Shown: positions 1-7,533 of the stretch, in pieces
Numbering within the stretch: position 1 is the first letter of the stretch
How the letters are laid out: each line of letters begins with the position of its first letter
From: Candidatus Aminicenantota bacterium
Lineage (GTDB): Bacteria > Acidobacteriota > Aminicenantia > Aminicenantales > UBA4085
DNA length: 11,354 nucleotides
Direction: 5' to 3'
Assembly (NCBI GenBank): GCA_003154255.1
Contig: PMCY01000003.1
Coordinates: 11,083-22,436 of the forward strand
Program-made: the position numbers and the translations under genes
The notes under the pieces: model-generated
The model's database searches: none
What the model was told of the DNA's origin: nothing
What the model saw: only the letters and a program-made list of their open reading frames with translations

Positions 1-2752
1 CGTTCGATCCGGTGTTCCCCGGCGGCAGGACGATCTCGAGGGGCTGGACCAGGGTTTGGCCGTCCACGGTCAGGCGCACGATAGCGGCGCCCGGCGCCGT
101 GCTCGGACCATAACCCTGCGAAACGCCCCAGTGCGTAATCGGCCTCGTCTGGGCGTTGCGGAAGCGCGGCTCCTCCCAGATGCGGGGATTTTCCGGCGGC
201 GTCGTGCGCAGCGCGACGAGGCGCGGCGGATCATAGCGCATGTCCCAGGACCCGCGGTTGAGCCCGGCTTTGGCTTGCAGCGGCGGCAGGCGCCGGATGA
301 GCGCTCCGTTCGACTCCAGGATCTCGACCTGAACCGGATTCTTGGGCGCCGTCTTCAAAACAAAATGGAACAACGCGCGCCCTCCCCGCGGCTGGCGATA
401 GGCGGGGCGCGGCGCCACGAGCGTCGCGGCCGCTTCGTTGGCCGCCTCCATGGCGCCCTGCTCGAGCGGAGTGAGGTCCTCGAGGATATAGAGGCCGCGG
501 CCATATGTGGACACGACCAGGTCATGGGCCTGTTTCTGAACGACGATCCAGGAGACCGGAGCGGCCGGCAGTCCGGCCTTGATCCGTTTCCATGTCCGGC
601 CGTCGTCCAGGGTGTAATACAACGCGTTGCCCGTGCCGGCGAACAACATGCCCTTGCGATTGGGGTTCTCGGCAATGACCCGGGCATAGGCCAACGGCCC
701 CTTCGGCAAGTCGCCCGTGATGGCGGTCCACGTCTTGCCGAAGTCCGTCGTCTTGACCAGGAACGGGTCGCGATTGTCCATGAGATGGCAGTCGAGAGCG
801 GCGTAAGCCGTCCCGGCCTCGAAGTTCGACGGCTCGATCTTGGAGAACGTCCCCCATGGCGGCACGCCTTTGAGATTGGCCGTGAGGTCGGTCCATCGAC
901 CGCCGCCGTCGGTCGTGATCCATACCTTGCCATCGTTCGTCCCCGCCCAGATGAGCCCTTTCTGGACGGGCGAAGGGGCGATGGAGAAGATGACCTCGCC
1001 GTAGAACTGGCCGAGGTTGTCGCCGACGATGCCCCCGGACGAGACAAGCCGGGCCGGGTCCTGCGTCGAAAGATCGGGGCTGATGACCGTCCAGCTCGAG
1101 CCGCCGTTCGTCGTTTTGAAAACAACCTGGGCGCCGTAATAGACCGCGTTGTGGTCGAAGGGATCGATGGCCAAAGGCGGCGTCCAATGGGCCCGGTATT
1201 TCGTCTGGTTCGGCGCCGAATCGAGCGTCCGCAGCCAGGGGCTTACACTACGGGCCAGCTTCGTTCGGAAATCGTAGCGCGTCACCTCGTTGCCGTAGCA
1301 CGTCGACCAGACGATGTTGGAGTCGGTCGGATCGGGCAGGGTGAAGCCCGACTCACAGCCGCCCAGGCCGTGATCCCAAGTGCCGCCGGCCGAACCGCGC
1401 CCGCCGTAGCCCATTCCTCCTCCCGGCCCGCCCGCGAGGGGAAGCCCGGGGACGTTCGGCCCGGCCTCGACCACCGTACTCAGGCCGCGCATTGTCCCAT
1501 CGTCCTGCATGTTGCTGTAGATGCGGTAGGGCATATCGTTGTCCACCGCCACGTGGTACATCTGGCCGATGGGAAGGGTGATCCGCCGGGACGTCTTGCC
1601 GTGGTCCGTGGTCATGAACATCCCGCCGTCGTCCGTGACCAGGATGCGGTCGGCGTCGCCCGGGTCGATCCAGATGTCGTGGGTATCGCCGCCCCAGGGC
1701 ATAGTGCGGAACGATTTTCCGCCGTCGACCGACTGGTGAAAGCTGCTGTTGGCCACAAACACCTCGTCCGGATTGGCCGGTGAAACGGCCAAGCGGATGT
1801 AGTAGCCCGCCCGGCCGATCAGGGCCCTTTGCCAGCTTCCCACGGCCCAAGTTTCCCCACCGTCGTCCGAACGCCAGATGGAACCCTGGTCGGCCGTCTG
1901 GATCAGGGCGTAAACGCGTTGGGAATCCGTCGGCGCGAAGGCCACATCGACCTTGCCGAGGGGCGGTTTCGGCAGGCCGCGGCCCTGGAGCCGCTTCCAG
2001 GTGGCTCCGCCGTCCCGCGAGACGAACAGCCCGCTCCCCGGACCGCCGCTGTACATTCCATACGTGTGCATTTCCACCTGCCACATCCCGGCAAACAGGA
2101 CTTGGGGATTGTGCGGGTCCATGGCCAGGCCGGAACACCCCGTATTCGGGTCGACGAAGAGAATCCGCCGCCACGTTTTCCCCCCGTCGGTCGTCTTGTA
2201 AACCCCCCGCTCCGGCTGAGGCCCGGTCAAACGCCCGGCCGCGGCGACGAAGACGATATCGGGGTTGGCCGGATGGACAATGATGCGGGCGATCCGGCCG
2301 GTCTCGGGGAGTCCCATGTTCGTCCAGGATTTGCCGCCGTCCGTCGTCTTGTATACACCGTCGCCGATCATGTCTACGTCGCGAATGGCCCAGGCTTCTC
2401 CGGTTCCGGCCCAAACGGTGTTCGGGTCGGATCCAGCCACGGCCAGCGCGCCGATGGCCATCGCCGGCTGATCGTCAAACACGGGAGCCCACGTCGCGCC
2501 TCCGTCCGTCGATTTCCAGACGCCGCCGGACGCCGCGCCGCAATAGTAGATTTTGCGGTCGCCCGGGACGCCCGCCGCGGCCGATATCCGGTTGCCCACG
2601 GCCGGACCCATGAAGCGGAATCGCAGGCCCTCCTGCGGGCCTCCGGCCGCTCCGCTCTCGTAACGTTGCGGATCAATGGCGAGTCCGAGGGCGAGGCTGA
2701 ACGTGAGCAGGCCGAACAGAGCGAAGACGCGTCGCGAATGAAGGGATGTCAT
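1..2752 (-). CDS. Secreted BNR/sortilin-like beta-propeller protein (partial, C-terminus beyond window)
   Basis: An uninterrupted minus-strand frame runs from the ATG at 2752 to the window edge: 917 full codons and no stop, so the C-terminus is missing. GGAGG (2761-2765) precedes the ATG at good spacing. The N-terminus (MTSLHSRRVFALFGLLTFSL) is a Sec signal. At least eleven Asp-box/BNR-type repeats follow, for example KSTDGGATW near residue 80, YKTTDGGKSW near 135, WRSDDGGETW, FKTTNGGSSW and YYTLDDGRTW. A Gly-rich linker lies mid-protein (about residues 430-450), and a beta-rich tail (LTVDGQTLVQPLEI) lies at the edge. Known family members, often annotated 'glycosyl hydrolase' or 'VPS10/sortilin-like', have about 1000-1100 residues and are common in Acidobacteriota and relatives. 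Their substrate is unproven, so I would not call it an enzyme. It starts 68 nt after the BON gene stop, with no clear promoter in the gap, so an operon is likely. Confidence 0.92.
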   Translation of the reverse strand, partial: MTSLHSRRVFALFGLLTFSLALGLAIDPQRYESGAAGGPQEGLRFRFMGPAVGNRISAAAGVPGDRKIYYCGAASGGVWKSTDGGATWAPVFDDQPAMAIGALAVAGSDPNTVWAGTGEAWAIRDVDMIGDGVYKTTDGGKSWTNMGLPETGRIARIIVHPANPDIVFVAAAGRLTGPQPERGVYKTTDGGKTWRRILFVDPNTGCSGLAMDPHNPQVLFAGMWQVEMHTYGMYSGGPGSGLFVSRDGGATWKRLQGRGLPKPPLGKVDVAFAPTDSQRVYALIQTADQGSIWRSDDGGETWAVGSWQRALIGRAGYYIRLAVSPANPDEVFVANSSFHQSVDGGKSFRTMPWGGDTHDIWIDPGDADRILVTDDGGMFMTTDHGKTSRRITLPIGQMYHVAVDNDMPYRIYSNMQDDGTMRGLSTVVEAGPNVPGLPLAGGPGGGMGYGGRGSAGGTWDHGLGGCESGFTLPDPTDSNIVWSTCYGNEVTRYDFRTKLARSVSPWLRTLDSAPNQTKYRAHWTPPLAIDPFDHNAVYYGAQVVFKTTNGGSSWTVISPDLSTQDPARLVSSGGIVGDNLGQFYGEVIFSIAPSPVQKGLIWAGTNDGKVWITTDGGGRWTDLTANLKGVPPWGTFSKIEPSNFEAGTAYAALDCHLMDNRDPFLVKTTDFGKTWTAITGDLPKGPLAYARVIAENPNRKGMLFAGTGNALYYTLDDGRTWKRIKAGLPAAPVSWIVVQKQAHDLVVSTYGRGLYILEDLTPLEQGAMEAANEAAATLVAPRPAYRQPRGGRALFHFVLKTAPKNPVQVEILESNGALIRRLPPLQAKAGLNRGSWDMRYDPPRLVALRTTPPENPRIWEEPRFRNAQTRPITHWGVSQGYGPSTAPGAAIVRLTVDGQTLVQPLEIVLPPGNTGSN

Positions 2753-2807
2753 TGTCGTTTCCTCCGATCCAGCGAAGAAATAAAGGGACTATATCCAACG
2801 GCTCTTT

Positions 2808-2823
2808 TAAGCCTCCTGGCTTA
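2808..2823 (-). other. Small hairpin overlapping the BON stop codon
   Basis: TAAGCC AGGA GGCTTA forms a perfect 6-bp stem with a 4-nt loop, and its first bases are the stop codon of the BON gene. On the minus strand it is followed by AAAAG, not a T-run, so it does not look like a Rho-independent terminator. It could slow 3' decay or modulate read-through into the BNR gene. Confidence 0.35.
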
Positions 2824-3597
2824 TTTCGAGTTGACTCTGAGTTCGTTCACGATGGCCAGGGCTCGCGTGTTATTTCTTACGCGGCTTATATAGGCGGAGC
2901 CATCGCCTTCCGATGACACGGTCCCTGCCAGGGTCACAACGCCGTTCTCCACCAGGATGTGGACGGGGCCAGTCTGACGAGCGAAGCTTGCCGCCATCGG
3001 GCGGCTGTAGATCAGCCGAGCGACTTGCAGGCGAAGTGCATTGTCCTCTTCAGACGGCATAATGGGTCTGAGTTCGTTTACGACCTTCGTAACGCCCGGC
3101 TGGGCCTCGGCGAGCTTGGTATACTCGGCGGTGCGCCCCAGAAGATAGACCCACCCCATGAGCGTCACGACGCCTTCAGGATCGACGCGGAATCCGCACC
3201 GGTCGAAAATACCATAGAAAGAGCTCATCTCGAGAACCGCCGCGAGGCCCTCGGCGACCTGCATGGGGGTCAGGTCGGACTTGACGAGTGTAAGGTCGTT
3301 CTTGACGCTGAAGTGACCCTTCGCGGCGGCCGCATCGCGGCCGGCTTGGGTTTTCTGGGCGAGCGTCTGGACGGTCCCTGTGAGGGTGATCGTGCCGTTT
3401 TCGAAGCCCACCTGGATGGCATTCCCGGCCAAAACACCGTGCTTTTGGAGCTCCTTTTCCACAGTCTTCTGGATGGCGGTGAGGTTTTTATCCTGAGAAG
3501 AGCCCTCGGCGACGCTCGCCGAGGCGGCTAAAAAGAAACCGAGGAAGATCGCGAATACCGTTGATCGGGCCGCGCTGCAAGCTGATTTTTTTTCCAT
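2821..3597 (-). CDS. Secreted protein with three BON domains
   Basis: The protein has 258 residues. A Sec signal peptide spans residues 1 to about 30 (hydrophobic core FAIFLGFFLAASASVA, likely cut before EGSS). Three BON-type repeats follow, at roughly 39-105, 112-178 and 187-255. Each has the alpha-then-beta pattern with a Gly in a turn: FENGTITLTGTV, DPEGVVTLMGWV, VENGVVTLAGTV; each ends in an ELR/DLT-type strand (NDLTL, NELRP, NELRV). BON domains (as in OsmY and secretin-associated proteins) are periplasmic or outer-membrane-associated and thought to bind phospholipid or partner proteins; this one's role is unknown. AAGGAG at 3606-3611 (complement) sits about 8 nt before the ATG and fixes the start. 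A promoter candidate lies at 3631-3660. The BNR gene follows 68 nt downstream, which suggests co-expression of two exported proteins. Confidence 0.92.
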   Translation of the reverse strand: MEKKSACSAARSTVFAIFLGFFLAASASVAEGSSQDKNLTAIQKTVEKELQKHGVLAGNAIQVGFENGTITLTGTVQTLAQKTQAGRDAAAAKGHFSVKNDLTLVKSDLTPMQVAEGLAAVLEMSSFYGIFDRCGFRVDPEGVVTLMGWVYLLGRTAEYTKLAEAQPGVTKVVNELRPIMPSEEDNALRLQVARLIYSRPMAASFARQTGPVHILVENGVVTLAGTVSSEGDGSAYISRVRNNTRALAIVNELRVNSK

Positions 3598-3630
3598 AAG
3601 CCGTTCTCCTTCCGCTTAGCCCTTGTTCGT

Positions 3631-3660
3631 AATATACGCCTCTTAGCGGGCTCTGTTCAA
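3631..3660 (-). promoter_or_regulatory. Candidate sigma-70 promoter for the BON-BNR pair
   Basis: On the minus strand, TTGAAC (3660-3655) and TATATT (3636-3631) are separated by 18 bp, placing transcription start about 25 nt before the ribosome binding site of the BON gene. This is a motif match by eye only. Confidence 0.45.
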
Positions 3661-3701
3661 TTAAAGGCTCTACACGGGCTTCCCCAACATTTTTTGCCGG
3701 G

Positions 3702-3717
3702 CCTTCGATATCGAAGG
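3702..3717. promoter_or_regulatory. Perfect 16-bp palindrome, possible operator
   Basis: CCTTCGATATCGAAGG is its own reverse complement over all 16 bases. It lies about 40 bp upstream of the -35 box proposed for the BON gene and about 160 bp downstream of the terminator of the preceding gene. It has no U-tract on either side, so a protein-binding site is more likely than a terminator. The bound protein is unknown. Confidence 0.4.
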
Positions 3718-3768
3718 ATTGGGGACGGGGAGATGGCATCCCCGGACCTGCCTCACTTTAAACGATCT

Positions 3769-3791
3769 AGGTATAATGAAAAAAAATACCT
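3769..3791. other. Hairpin with an A/T-run loop in the 3598-3975 gap
   Basis: AGGTAT and ATACCT form a 6-bp inverted repeat around a loop rich in A (T on the minus strand). The plus strand reads TATAAT inside it, but no plus-strand gene follows. A nearby TTTTTCGAAAAA palindrome lies at 3834-3845. Apart from these, the 16-bp palindrome, the promoter and the terminator, I see nothing in this gap. Confidence 0.3.
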
Positions 3792-3874
3792 GAATGACCT
3801 AAATCCCGAATCTTGGTCCATTTCGGATGCAAGTTTTTCGAAAAAATCAGGCATTCGGAAAGGAGCTCGGGACG

Positions 3875-3899
3875 AAAAAGCGGCACTTCCCGGAAGTGC
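3875..3899 (-). terminator. Rho-independent terminator of the 3976-4809 gene
   Basis: On the minus strand, GCACTTC CGG GAAGTGC forms a 7-bp stem (3899-3883), followed after CGC by TTTTT (3879-3875). It lies about 77 nt past the TGA of the upstream gene and separates it from the BON gene's transcription unit. It is the cleanest terminator in the window. Confidence 0.65.
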
Positions 3900-3975
3900 G
3901 GATCGTCTTCTTCCTCTTCGAGAGCCGCCCCAATCGCTCCAACCAATGGAACATGAGGGACCCTTTACCGCGCGC

Positions 3976-4809
3976 TCACTTGATCCTCACGAACCGCCGT
4001 GTGCTGATCAAGAAGCCCCTGACCTCGTCCTTGGTCGCCTGATCCGCGAGGTGGAAGTTGGCCCGCATTTTCCGGCCGTCGGCATAAATCAATACGAGCG
4101 AGTTGCCGGCCACGCGATAGGTTCCGCTGCCGGAAGAAAAATTGGCGTCCACAAGTCCGCGGTCGGACCACCACCACGACGCTATGGCCCCGCTCAGGAA
4201 TCCTTCGTCCACGAAGGTGCCGTCGCGCGAGAAGATGATGCCCTTCTTGGATGAGATTTCCTCCTGCCAGTCTTCCCTCCTATAGGTGCCTTCCAACACG
4301 AGACTATTGCAGGGATCCAGAAGCTCATACGCTTCCGTGTCGCGCGCGATGAGCAGCGTGCTGCCGCTCCGCCGAAAGCGGACGGTTGTTCCCCCCATGC
4401 CCCAAGCGATGATCCCTTCGTCGCCTTTCAGCTTGTACGTGCAACACCACAGGTCGTTCATCCCCTTTACATAATTATAATTGAAGTTGTCCAGCCCTTC
4501 GATGGGCATCGAGTAATAACAGCGGCCGTCGGGGAAGAAACACCAATAGGTGTGTTTGGCGCGCGTGATGAAACGACCGCCCGAAACGCTGAGTTCGGTC
4601 ACGACCGCCAGCCGATGATAGATCCCGGAAAGGCCTGCAACGCCCGTCGGCGGAGGGATTTCGCCCCAGGTAAAAGAGGGACTCAGCATTTTTTCCGCGG
4701 ACGGGAAAAGCAATAGCCGGCCGTCCCCAAGAGATGCAAACGCCGGCGATAACGCGCCGGGTAAAAGCAGGCAACATGTCAAAAAATGGAAAATGGTTTT
4801 TTTCGGCAT
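3976..4809 (-). CDS. Secreted hypothetical protein, beta-rich, apparently duplicated
   Basis: Not recognised. From the chosen ATG (4809) the protein has 277 residues. It begins with a Sec signal (MPKKTIFHFLTCCLLLPGAL, AFA cleavage site near residue 25). An in-frame ATG at 4893 is rejected because a TTGACA promoter at 4860-4889 lies downstream of it and the signal peptide would be buried. GGAG lies about 12 nt before the chosen ATG, which is weak. Two halves look alike. The first has LSGIYHRL and FFPDGRCYYS (about 60-100). The second has LEGTYRREDW and IIFSRDGTFVDEG, then GSGTYRVAGNSLVLIYADG (about 171-245). The pattern suggests two small lipocalin-like beta domains. Seven Cys residues (two in the signal; C90, C96, C122, C123, C167) allow disulphides. 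Transcription ends at the terminator 3875-3899. Confidence 0.85.
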   Translation of the reverse strand: MPKKTIFHFLTCCLLLPGALSPAFASLGDGRLLLFPSAEKMLSPSFTWGEIPPPTGVAGLSGIYHRLAVVTELSVSGGRFITRAKHTYWCFFPDGRCYYSMPIEGLDNFNYNYVKGMNDLWCCTYKLKGDEGIIAWGMGGTTVRFRRSGSTLLIARDTEAYELLDPCNSLVLEGTYRREDWQEEISSKKGIIFSRDGTFVDEGFLSGAIASWWWSDRGLVDANFSSGSGTYRVAGNSLVLIYADGRKMRANFHLADQATKDEVRGFLISTRRFVRIK

Positions 4810-4859
4810 ACGACGAATCCATCTCCGGAAAATGAATCTCTCCACTTTTCTCTGCCGGT

Positions 4860-4889
4860 AGAGTATGGCCAGTCCCCTGGCGGTGTCAA
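4860..4889 (-). promoter_or_regulatory. Sigma-70-like promoter of the 3976-4809 gene
   Basis: A perfect TTGACA (4889-4884) and TACTCT (4865-4860) are separated by 18 bp on the minus strand. Transcription would start near 4852, leaving a leader of about 40 nt before the ATG at 4809. It supports that start over the upstream ATG at 4893. Confidence 0.55.
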
Positions 4890-4935
4890 ACATGTTTTGA
4901 AGATTCCTGGCACGAATTTATGGCTAATTCTCCCG

Positions 4936-5027
4936 AAAAGCGGGCCAACTGCGGTTGAGGAGCCGAAACGAAGAAATAGGGAGATCGATTGGCATCACCG
5001 GCAAATATCGGTGGGGTGCCAAATTAT
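4936..5027 (+). repeat. Dispersed repeat R1, copy A (5' block and core)
   Basis: It aligns almost end to end with 7333-7426. Shared words are AAAAGCGG at the left edge, GAAGAAATAGGGA in the middle, and GGCAAAT..GGTGGGG..CC..AAT at the right. The similarity to copy B stops after this point, so copy A lacks the 3' block. It lies between the start of the 3976-4809 gene and the end of the Ig-like gene. The core word resembles terminal sequences often seen around IS200/RAYT-type REP elements, but that is an inference. Confidence 0.7.
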
Positions 5028-5244
5028 CCTGATGTGGACTGTTTATCTTGACTAACAATCGGCGAGTGGGCTCATGAAGAGCCTGATCTGAACCTGGAAG
5101 TAGTTGAAAGGTCCAGGCTAACCGCCCTTCGTTCCCGCGATCTCTGCGGGCGGGCGCAAACTGTCCTGCAAACACCGGTTACTATCATTGAATGTGTCTA
5201 GATGCCAATCAATTTGCGGAAACTACGGAATGAATCTCAACGAT
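5028..5244. other. Rest of the 4810-5244 gap: no gene seen
   Basis: This part holds two short hairpins: GGCTC ATGAA GAGCC (5069-5083) and CCCGC GATCTCT GCGGG (5134-5150). Neither is followed by a T-run on the minus strand, so neither is a convincing terminator for the Ig-like gene ending at 5245. No coding frame here has a ribosome binding site or family-like sequence. Confidence 0.4.
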
Positions 5245-6228
5245 CTATTCTTGCTTCGTCCCTATGATGTCCACATCAGCGCGCACAGAGACGCCCGACA
5301 GGGTCGCGGTCACGTGTGTGGTGCCGCTCTTTGCTGTCATCTGGGCGCTCACGCTTACTTGGACGCTGGTCTCGCCTGCGGTCACGCGGGCCGTGGCCTG
5401 CACGCTCAATGCATGCGTGTCGGCAGCGGCCAGGTTGATGGTGAGTCCGCCCGAGGGCGCCGGGTCGGACAGCTCTATACGAAGCGTGCCGGTTTCCGTT
5501 GCCTTGAGCCTGCTCGGATAGATGCTCGCTTTAGTAGGAGTGATCGTCGCGGTCCCCTTCACGGTGAGAGTGGCCGTCGCGCTGTCCTGATTGGTCTGTG
5601 CTTTAATCACCACCGTTGTCTGATGGGTGGGACTTCCGGCTTTCACCATTGCCTCGGTAGCAACCGCGCGTTCCGGCACGATGACTGAAGCCGGGCCTGT
5701 GACTACCGAGCCCGGGCTGTAGGTGAGTGTCACGGGCTGTCCGCCTGCCGGAGCGAGCGTATTAAGCTTTATTAGCACCGCGACGATGGCCCCGGGAGAA
5801 ACAATCTTCGTACTGATATTGACCGACACCACCTTCGGGACCAGCGCAACCTGGACCACCAGATTGGCGGCGCGGGTCGAACCCCCATACATCGCCGATA
5901 TGCCGGTAGTAATCGTGGCGGACGGCTTGCCGATCGTGACGGGGAAGGTCGCCCGTGTCTGACCTTTGGCTATAACAATCGAGCTTGGCACGGTGGCGGC
6001 CTGGGAGTTCGAACTGTGGAGCGCGACGGATACATTGTTGGTCGGGGCGCGATCGAGCGTTACCGTGCCTGTAACCGGACTTGAGCCCGCGTCCACACGG
6101 TTGGGGCTCACGGTGACATTAGAAACGCGCGGATTCTCGGGTGCGGATTGGGCGGGAACACTCGCAAACGCGACTGCGCAGAGAGCTGCCAGAACCGCAA
6201 GAAGCCCGCGAGCGGTTATTTGATTCAT
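5245..6228 (-). CDS. Secreted protein with three Ig-like beta-sandwich domains
   Basis: The protein has 327 residues from the ATG at 6228. An in-frame ATG four codons upstream (6240) is rejected because GGAGG (6234-6238) lies between the two and is correctly spaced only for the inner one. The signal peptide (MNQITARGLLAVLAALCAVA) is likely cut near AQSA-PE, around residue 29. Three Ig-like/BIg-type repeats follow at about 33-128, 130-224 and 225-322. Each opens with V/I.VSP or ITP-type strands (NVTVSPNRVDAG, ATITPTKASIYPS) and shows alternating hydrophobic strands rich in Thr, Val and Ala. There are no membrane anchor, lipobox or Cys after the signal, so it is probably a free periplasmic or secreted adhesion-type protein. 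No catalytic motif is seen. No promoter is obvious in the 150 bp upstream, so read-through from the 6379-7002 gene is possible. Confidence 0.88.
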   Translation of the reverse strand: MNQITARGLLAVLAALCAVAFASVPAQSAPENPRVSNVTVSPNRVDAGSSPVTGTVTLDRAPTNNVSVALHSSNSQAATVPSSIVIAKGQTRATFPVTIGKPSATITTGISAMYGGSTRAANLVVQVALVPKVVSVNISTKIVSPGAIVAVLIKLNTLAPAGGQPVTLTYSPGSVVTGPASVIVPERAVATEAMVKAGSPTHQTTVVIKAQTNQDSATATLTVKGTATITPTKASIYPSRLKATETGTLRIELSDPAPSGGLTINLAAADTHALSVQATARVTAGETSVQVSVSAQMTAKSGTTHVTATLSGVSVRADVDIIGTKQE

Positions 6229-6378
6229 GGGTGCCTCCATTCTATGCGCCTGAGCCGTCGAGTGGAGCCTTAGGAGTTCAACGGGTAAGTCAGGGGCTTC
6301 GCTACCAACGGCTCGGACTTTTGGACGCGTTTGATCAATCGCCTCGGCAATTATTGAAGAAACATTCTCACCCGAAAT

Positions 6379-7002
6379 TTATTGCTTTGTGATGCTAAAA
6401 GTATAATCTCCCGTGGGGGCCGTCCCGGACCCATCAACTTGGGCCCCATTGTTTGAAATCGTTCCGCTAAATGTCGCTTGGTATCCGGAGCTGCCGGTCA
6501 AGGTTGCCGATAAGGTATTTGCGGACACACTTCCGGTTAAACTTCCTCCAATATGATAACTCCCGTGAGTTAGGGTCCAAGTCCCCGATAATGAATCCCC
6601 GGTTTGGCTAACGGAAAAAGCAATTTGGGATGTTCCGTTCGTTGAGCTATGAGTGGTCCCGGCCCAATTCCCGGCTAGGTTCCATATTACATTTAACGCA
6701 GCCGCTGCAGTTTTTGAACCGGTGGAATTCGTTGCGGTCAGAGTATACGTAGTGGTTATATTTGGATTGACTGCTTTACTGCCTGATTGCGCAATGGTCC
6801 CTATCCCTTGGTCTATTTGAACGCTCGTCGCATTTGAAACTGACCAGGAGAGTGTTGCGCCGCTTCCTTGGACAATCGATGTGGGGCTTACGGCGAAAGA
6901 GTTGATCGTCGGCGCGGGGGGGGTTGGGGTGGTCGATGAATTTGAACAAGAAGGAACGAGGATTAAAATGAACAAAACAGATAAGGATAAATAAAATTTC
7001 AT
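6379..7002 (-). CDS. Lipoprotein with an Ig-like domain and a lipocalin-like C-terminal domain
   Basis: The protein has 207 residues. The signal sequence (MKFYLSLSVLFILILVPSC) ends in Cys19. The Pro at -2 makes the lipobox non-canonical, but a Ser/Thr/Pro linker (NSSTTPTPPAP) follows as in many lipoproteins. Residues about 32-106 form an Ig-like repeat (INSFAVSPTSIVQGSGATLS ... TTTYTLTATNSTGSKT) of a type common in Acidobacteriota and Myxococcota surface proteins. Residues about 108-207 (NLAGNWAGT, SGTWTLT, FSGTISNNGAQVDG, YTFSITKQ) look like a small beta-barrel in which each strand ends in a Gly turn. AAGGAG (complement of 7009-7014) fixes the start. The promoter is at 7024-7052. A run of eight C near the N-terminus could slip. 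The gene is visibly more AT-rich than the genes on the left. Confidence 0.9.
   Translation of the reverse strand: MKFYLSLSVLFILILVPSCSNSSTTPTPPAPTINSFAVSPTSIVQGSGATLSWSVSNATSVQIDQGIGTIAQSGSKAVNPNITTTYTLTATNSTGSKTAAAALNVIWNLAGNWAGTTHSSTNGTSQIAFSVSQTGDSLSGTWTLTHGSYHIGGSLTGSVSANTLSATLTGSSGYQATFSGTISNNGAQVDGSGTAPTGDYTFSITKQ
6916..6923 (-). repeat. Homopolymer C8 inside the lipoprotein gene
   Basis: Eight G on the plus strand (eight C in the coding strand) encode part of the TPTPPAP linker just after the lipobox Cys. Slippage would shift the frame and remove the rest of the protein. It is the longest homopolymer noticed in a coding region here. Confidence 0.6.
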
Positions 7003-7023
7003 AATACACTCCTTAATTGTTAG

Positions 7024-7052
7024 AAGATAGAACTAGAATCGGCGCCTGTCAA
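7024..7052 (-). promoter_or_regulatory. Sigma-70-like promoter of the 6379-7002 lipoprotein gene
   Basis: A perfect TTGACA (7052-7047), a 17-bp spacer and TATCTT (7029-7024) lie on the minus strand. The predicted start is near 7017, just before the AAGGAG ribosome binding site, giving a very short leader. Confidence 0.6.
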
Positions 7053-7106
7053 TACCCTAAGAGGTGGAGGAAGGGTGAAGTGATTAACCCAACCAGATTG
7101 ACGCTA

Positions 7107-7143
7107 CCCCGTTTCTAGCCCCTTTTGTCAGCGACTTTGTTTA
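7107..7143 (+). repeat. 37-bp repeat R2, copy 1 (direct)
   Basis: It starts CCCCGTTTC and contains TTGTCAGC and ACTT. It aligns without gaps to 8166-8202 (29 of 37 identical by eye) and to the inverted copy at 11311-11347. It lies upstream of the lipoprotein promoter, outside any gene. Confidence 0.7.
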
Positions 7144-7332
7144 TATGGGATCTGAACAACTGCGTCGCCAGTTTCGCGCCGGACCGGTCATCGGCGAGGG
7201 GACGGCCAAATGGGGCAGCCCTATCCATATATGTTGTTTGGGTGTGTGCTGACTGGCCAGAAGGAGGGGGGGCGCTCCAATTTAAGCGAATAGACCTCTT
7301 CCCGCGTCACAATTATGTCACGGATTCGATTG

Positions 7333-7520
7333 AAAAGCGGAGAAACTACGGTAAAGGAGCGAAAAAAGAAGAAATAGGGAAACTGATTGAATTTAGAGGC
7401 AAATCAGGTGGGGCACCGTAATATATGATCTTCGAACAATTTTCATGGGTGCGAGTTTGAATAATCAACTGAAACAACTGTGATTGGCCATCCCAGCTTA
7501 GATGCAAGAGAATAGGGGAG
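7333..7520 (+). repeat. Dispersed repeat R1, copy B (most complete)
   Basis: This copy contains all parts of the family. Its left half matches copy A (4936-5027). The core reads AAATCAGGTGGGGCACCGTA (7400-7419). Its right half matches copy C (10297-10412), with shared CTTCGAAC, TTTCATGG.TGCGAG, AATAATC and AGCTTAGA words. Its right end (GGCCATCCCAGCTTAGA, 7486-7502) also matches copy D (8422-8438). The core can form a small GGTG GGG CACC hairpin. No transposase gene is attached. Confidence 0.75.
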
Positions 7521-7533
7521 TTGGTGATCTTCC

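Noticed and set aside
56..1783. A 575-codon open frame on the plus strand
   Set aside because: It is antisense to the BNR gene. Its translation is Arg/Gly-rich with no domain-like pattern, while the opposite frame shows repeated Asp-box motifs and a signal peptide.
2808..2823. Hairpin after the BON gene as a Rho-independent terminator
   Set aside because: It is followed by AAAAG on the minus strand instead of a T-run.
1829..2893. A 354-codon plus-strand open frame
   Set aside because: It is antisense to the BNR start and the BON end; composition is typical of GC-rich shadow frames and there is no ribosome binding site.
3694..4254. A plus-strand frame across the gap and the end of the 3976-4809 gene
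   Set aside because: It crosses a terminator hairpin and is antisense to a better supported gene, with no recognisable protein features.
4809..4893. Upstream start (ATG at 4893) for the secreted protein
   Set aside because: It lies upstream of the TTGACA promoter box and would put 28 charged residues before a clear signal peptide.
7125..7421. A 98-codon plus-strand frame in the gap between the two lipoprotein genes
   Set aside because: It starts inside repeat R2 and ends inside repeat R1, has no ribosome binding site and shows no family-like sequence.
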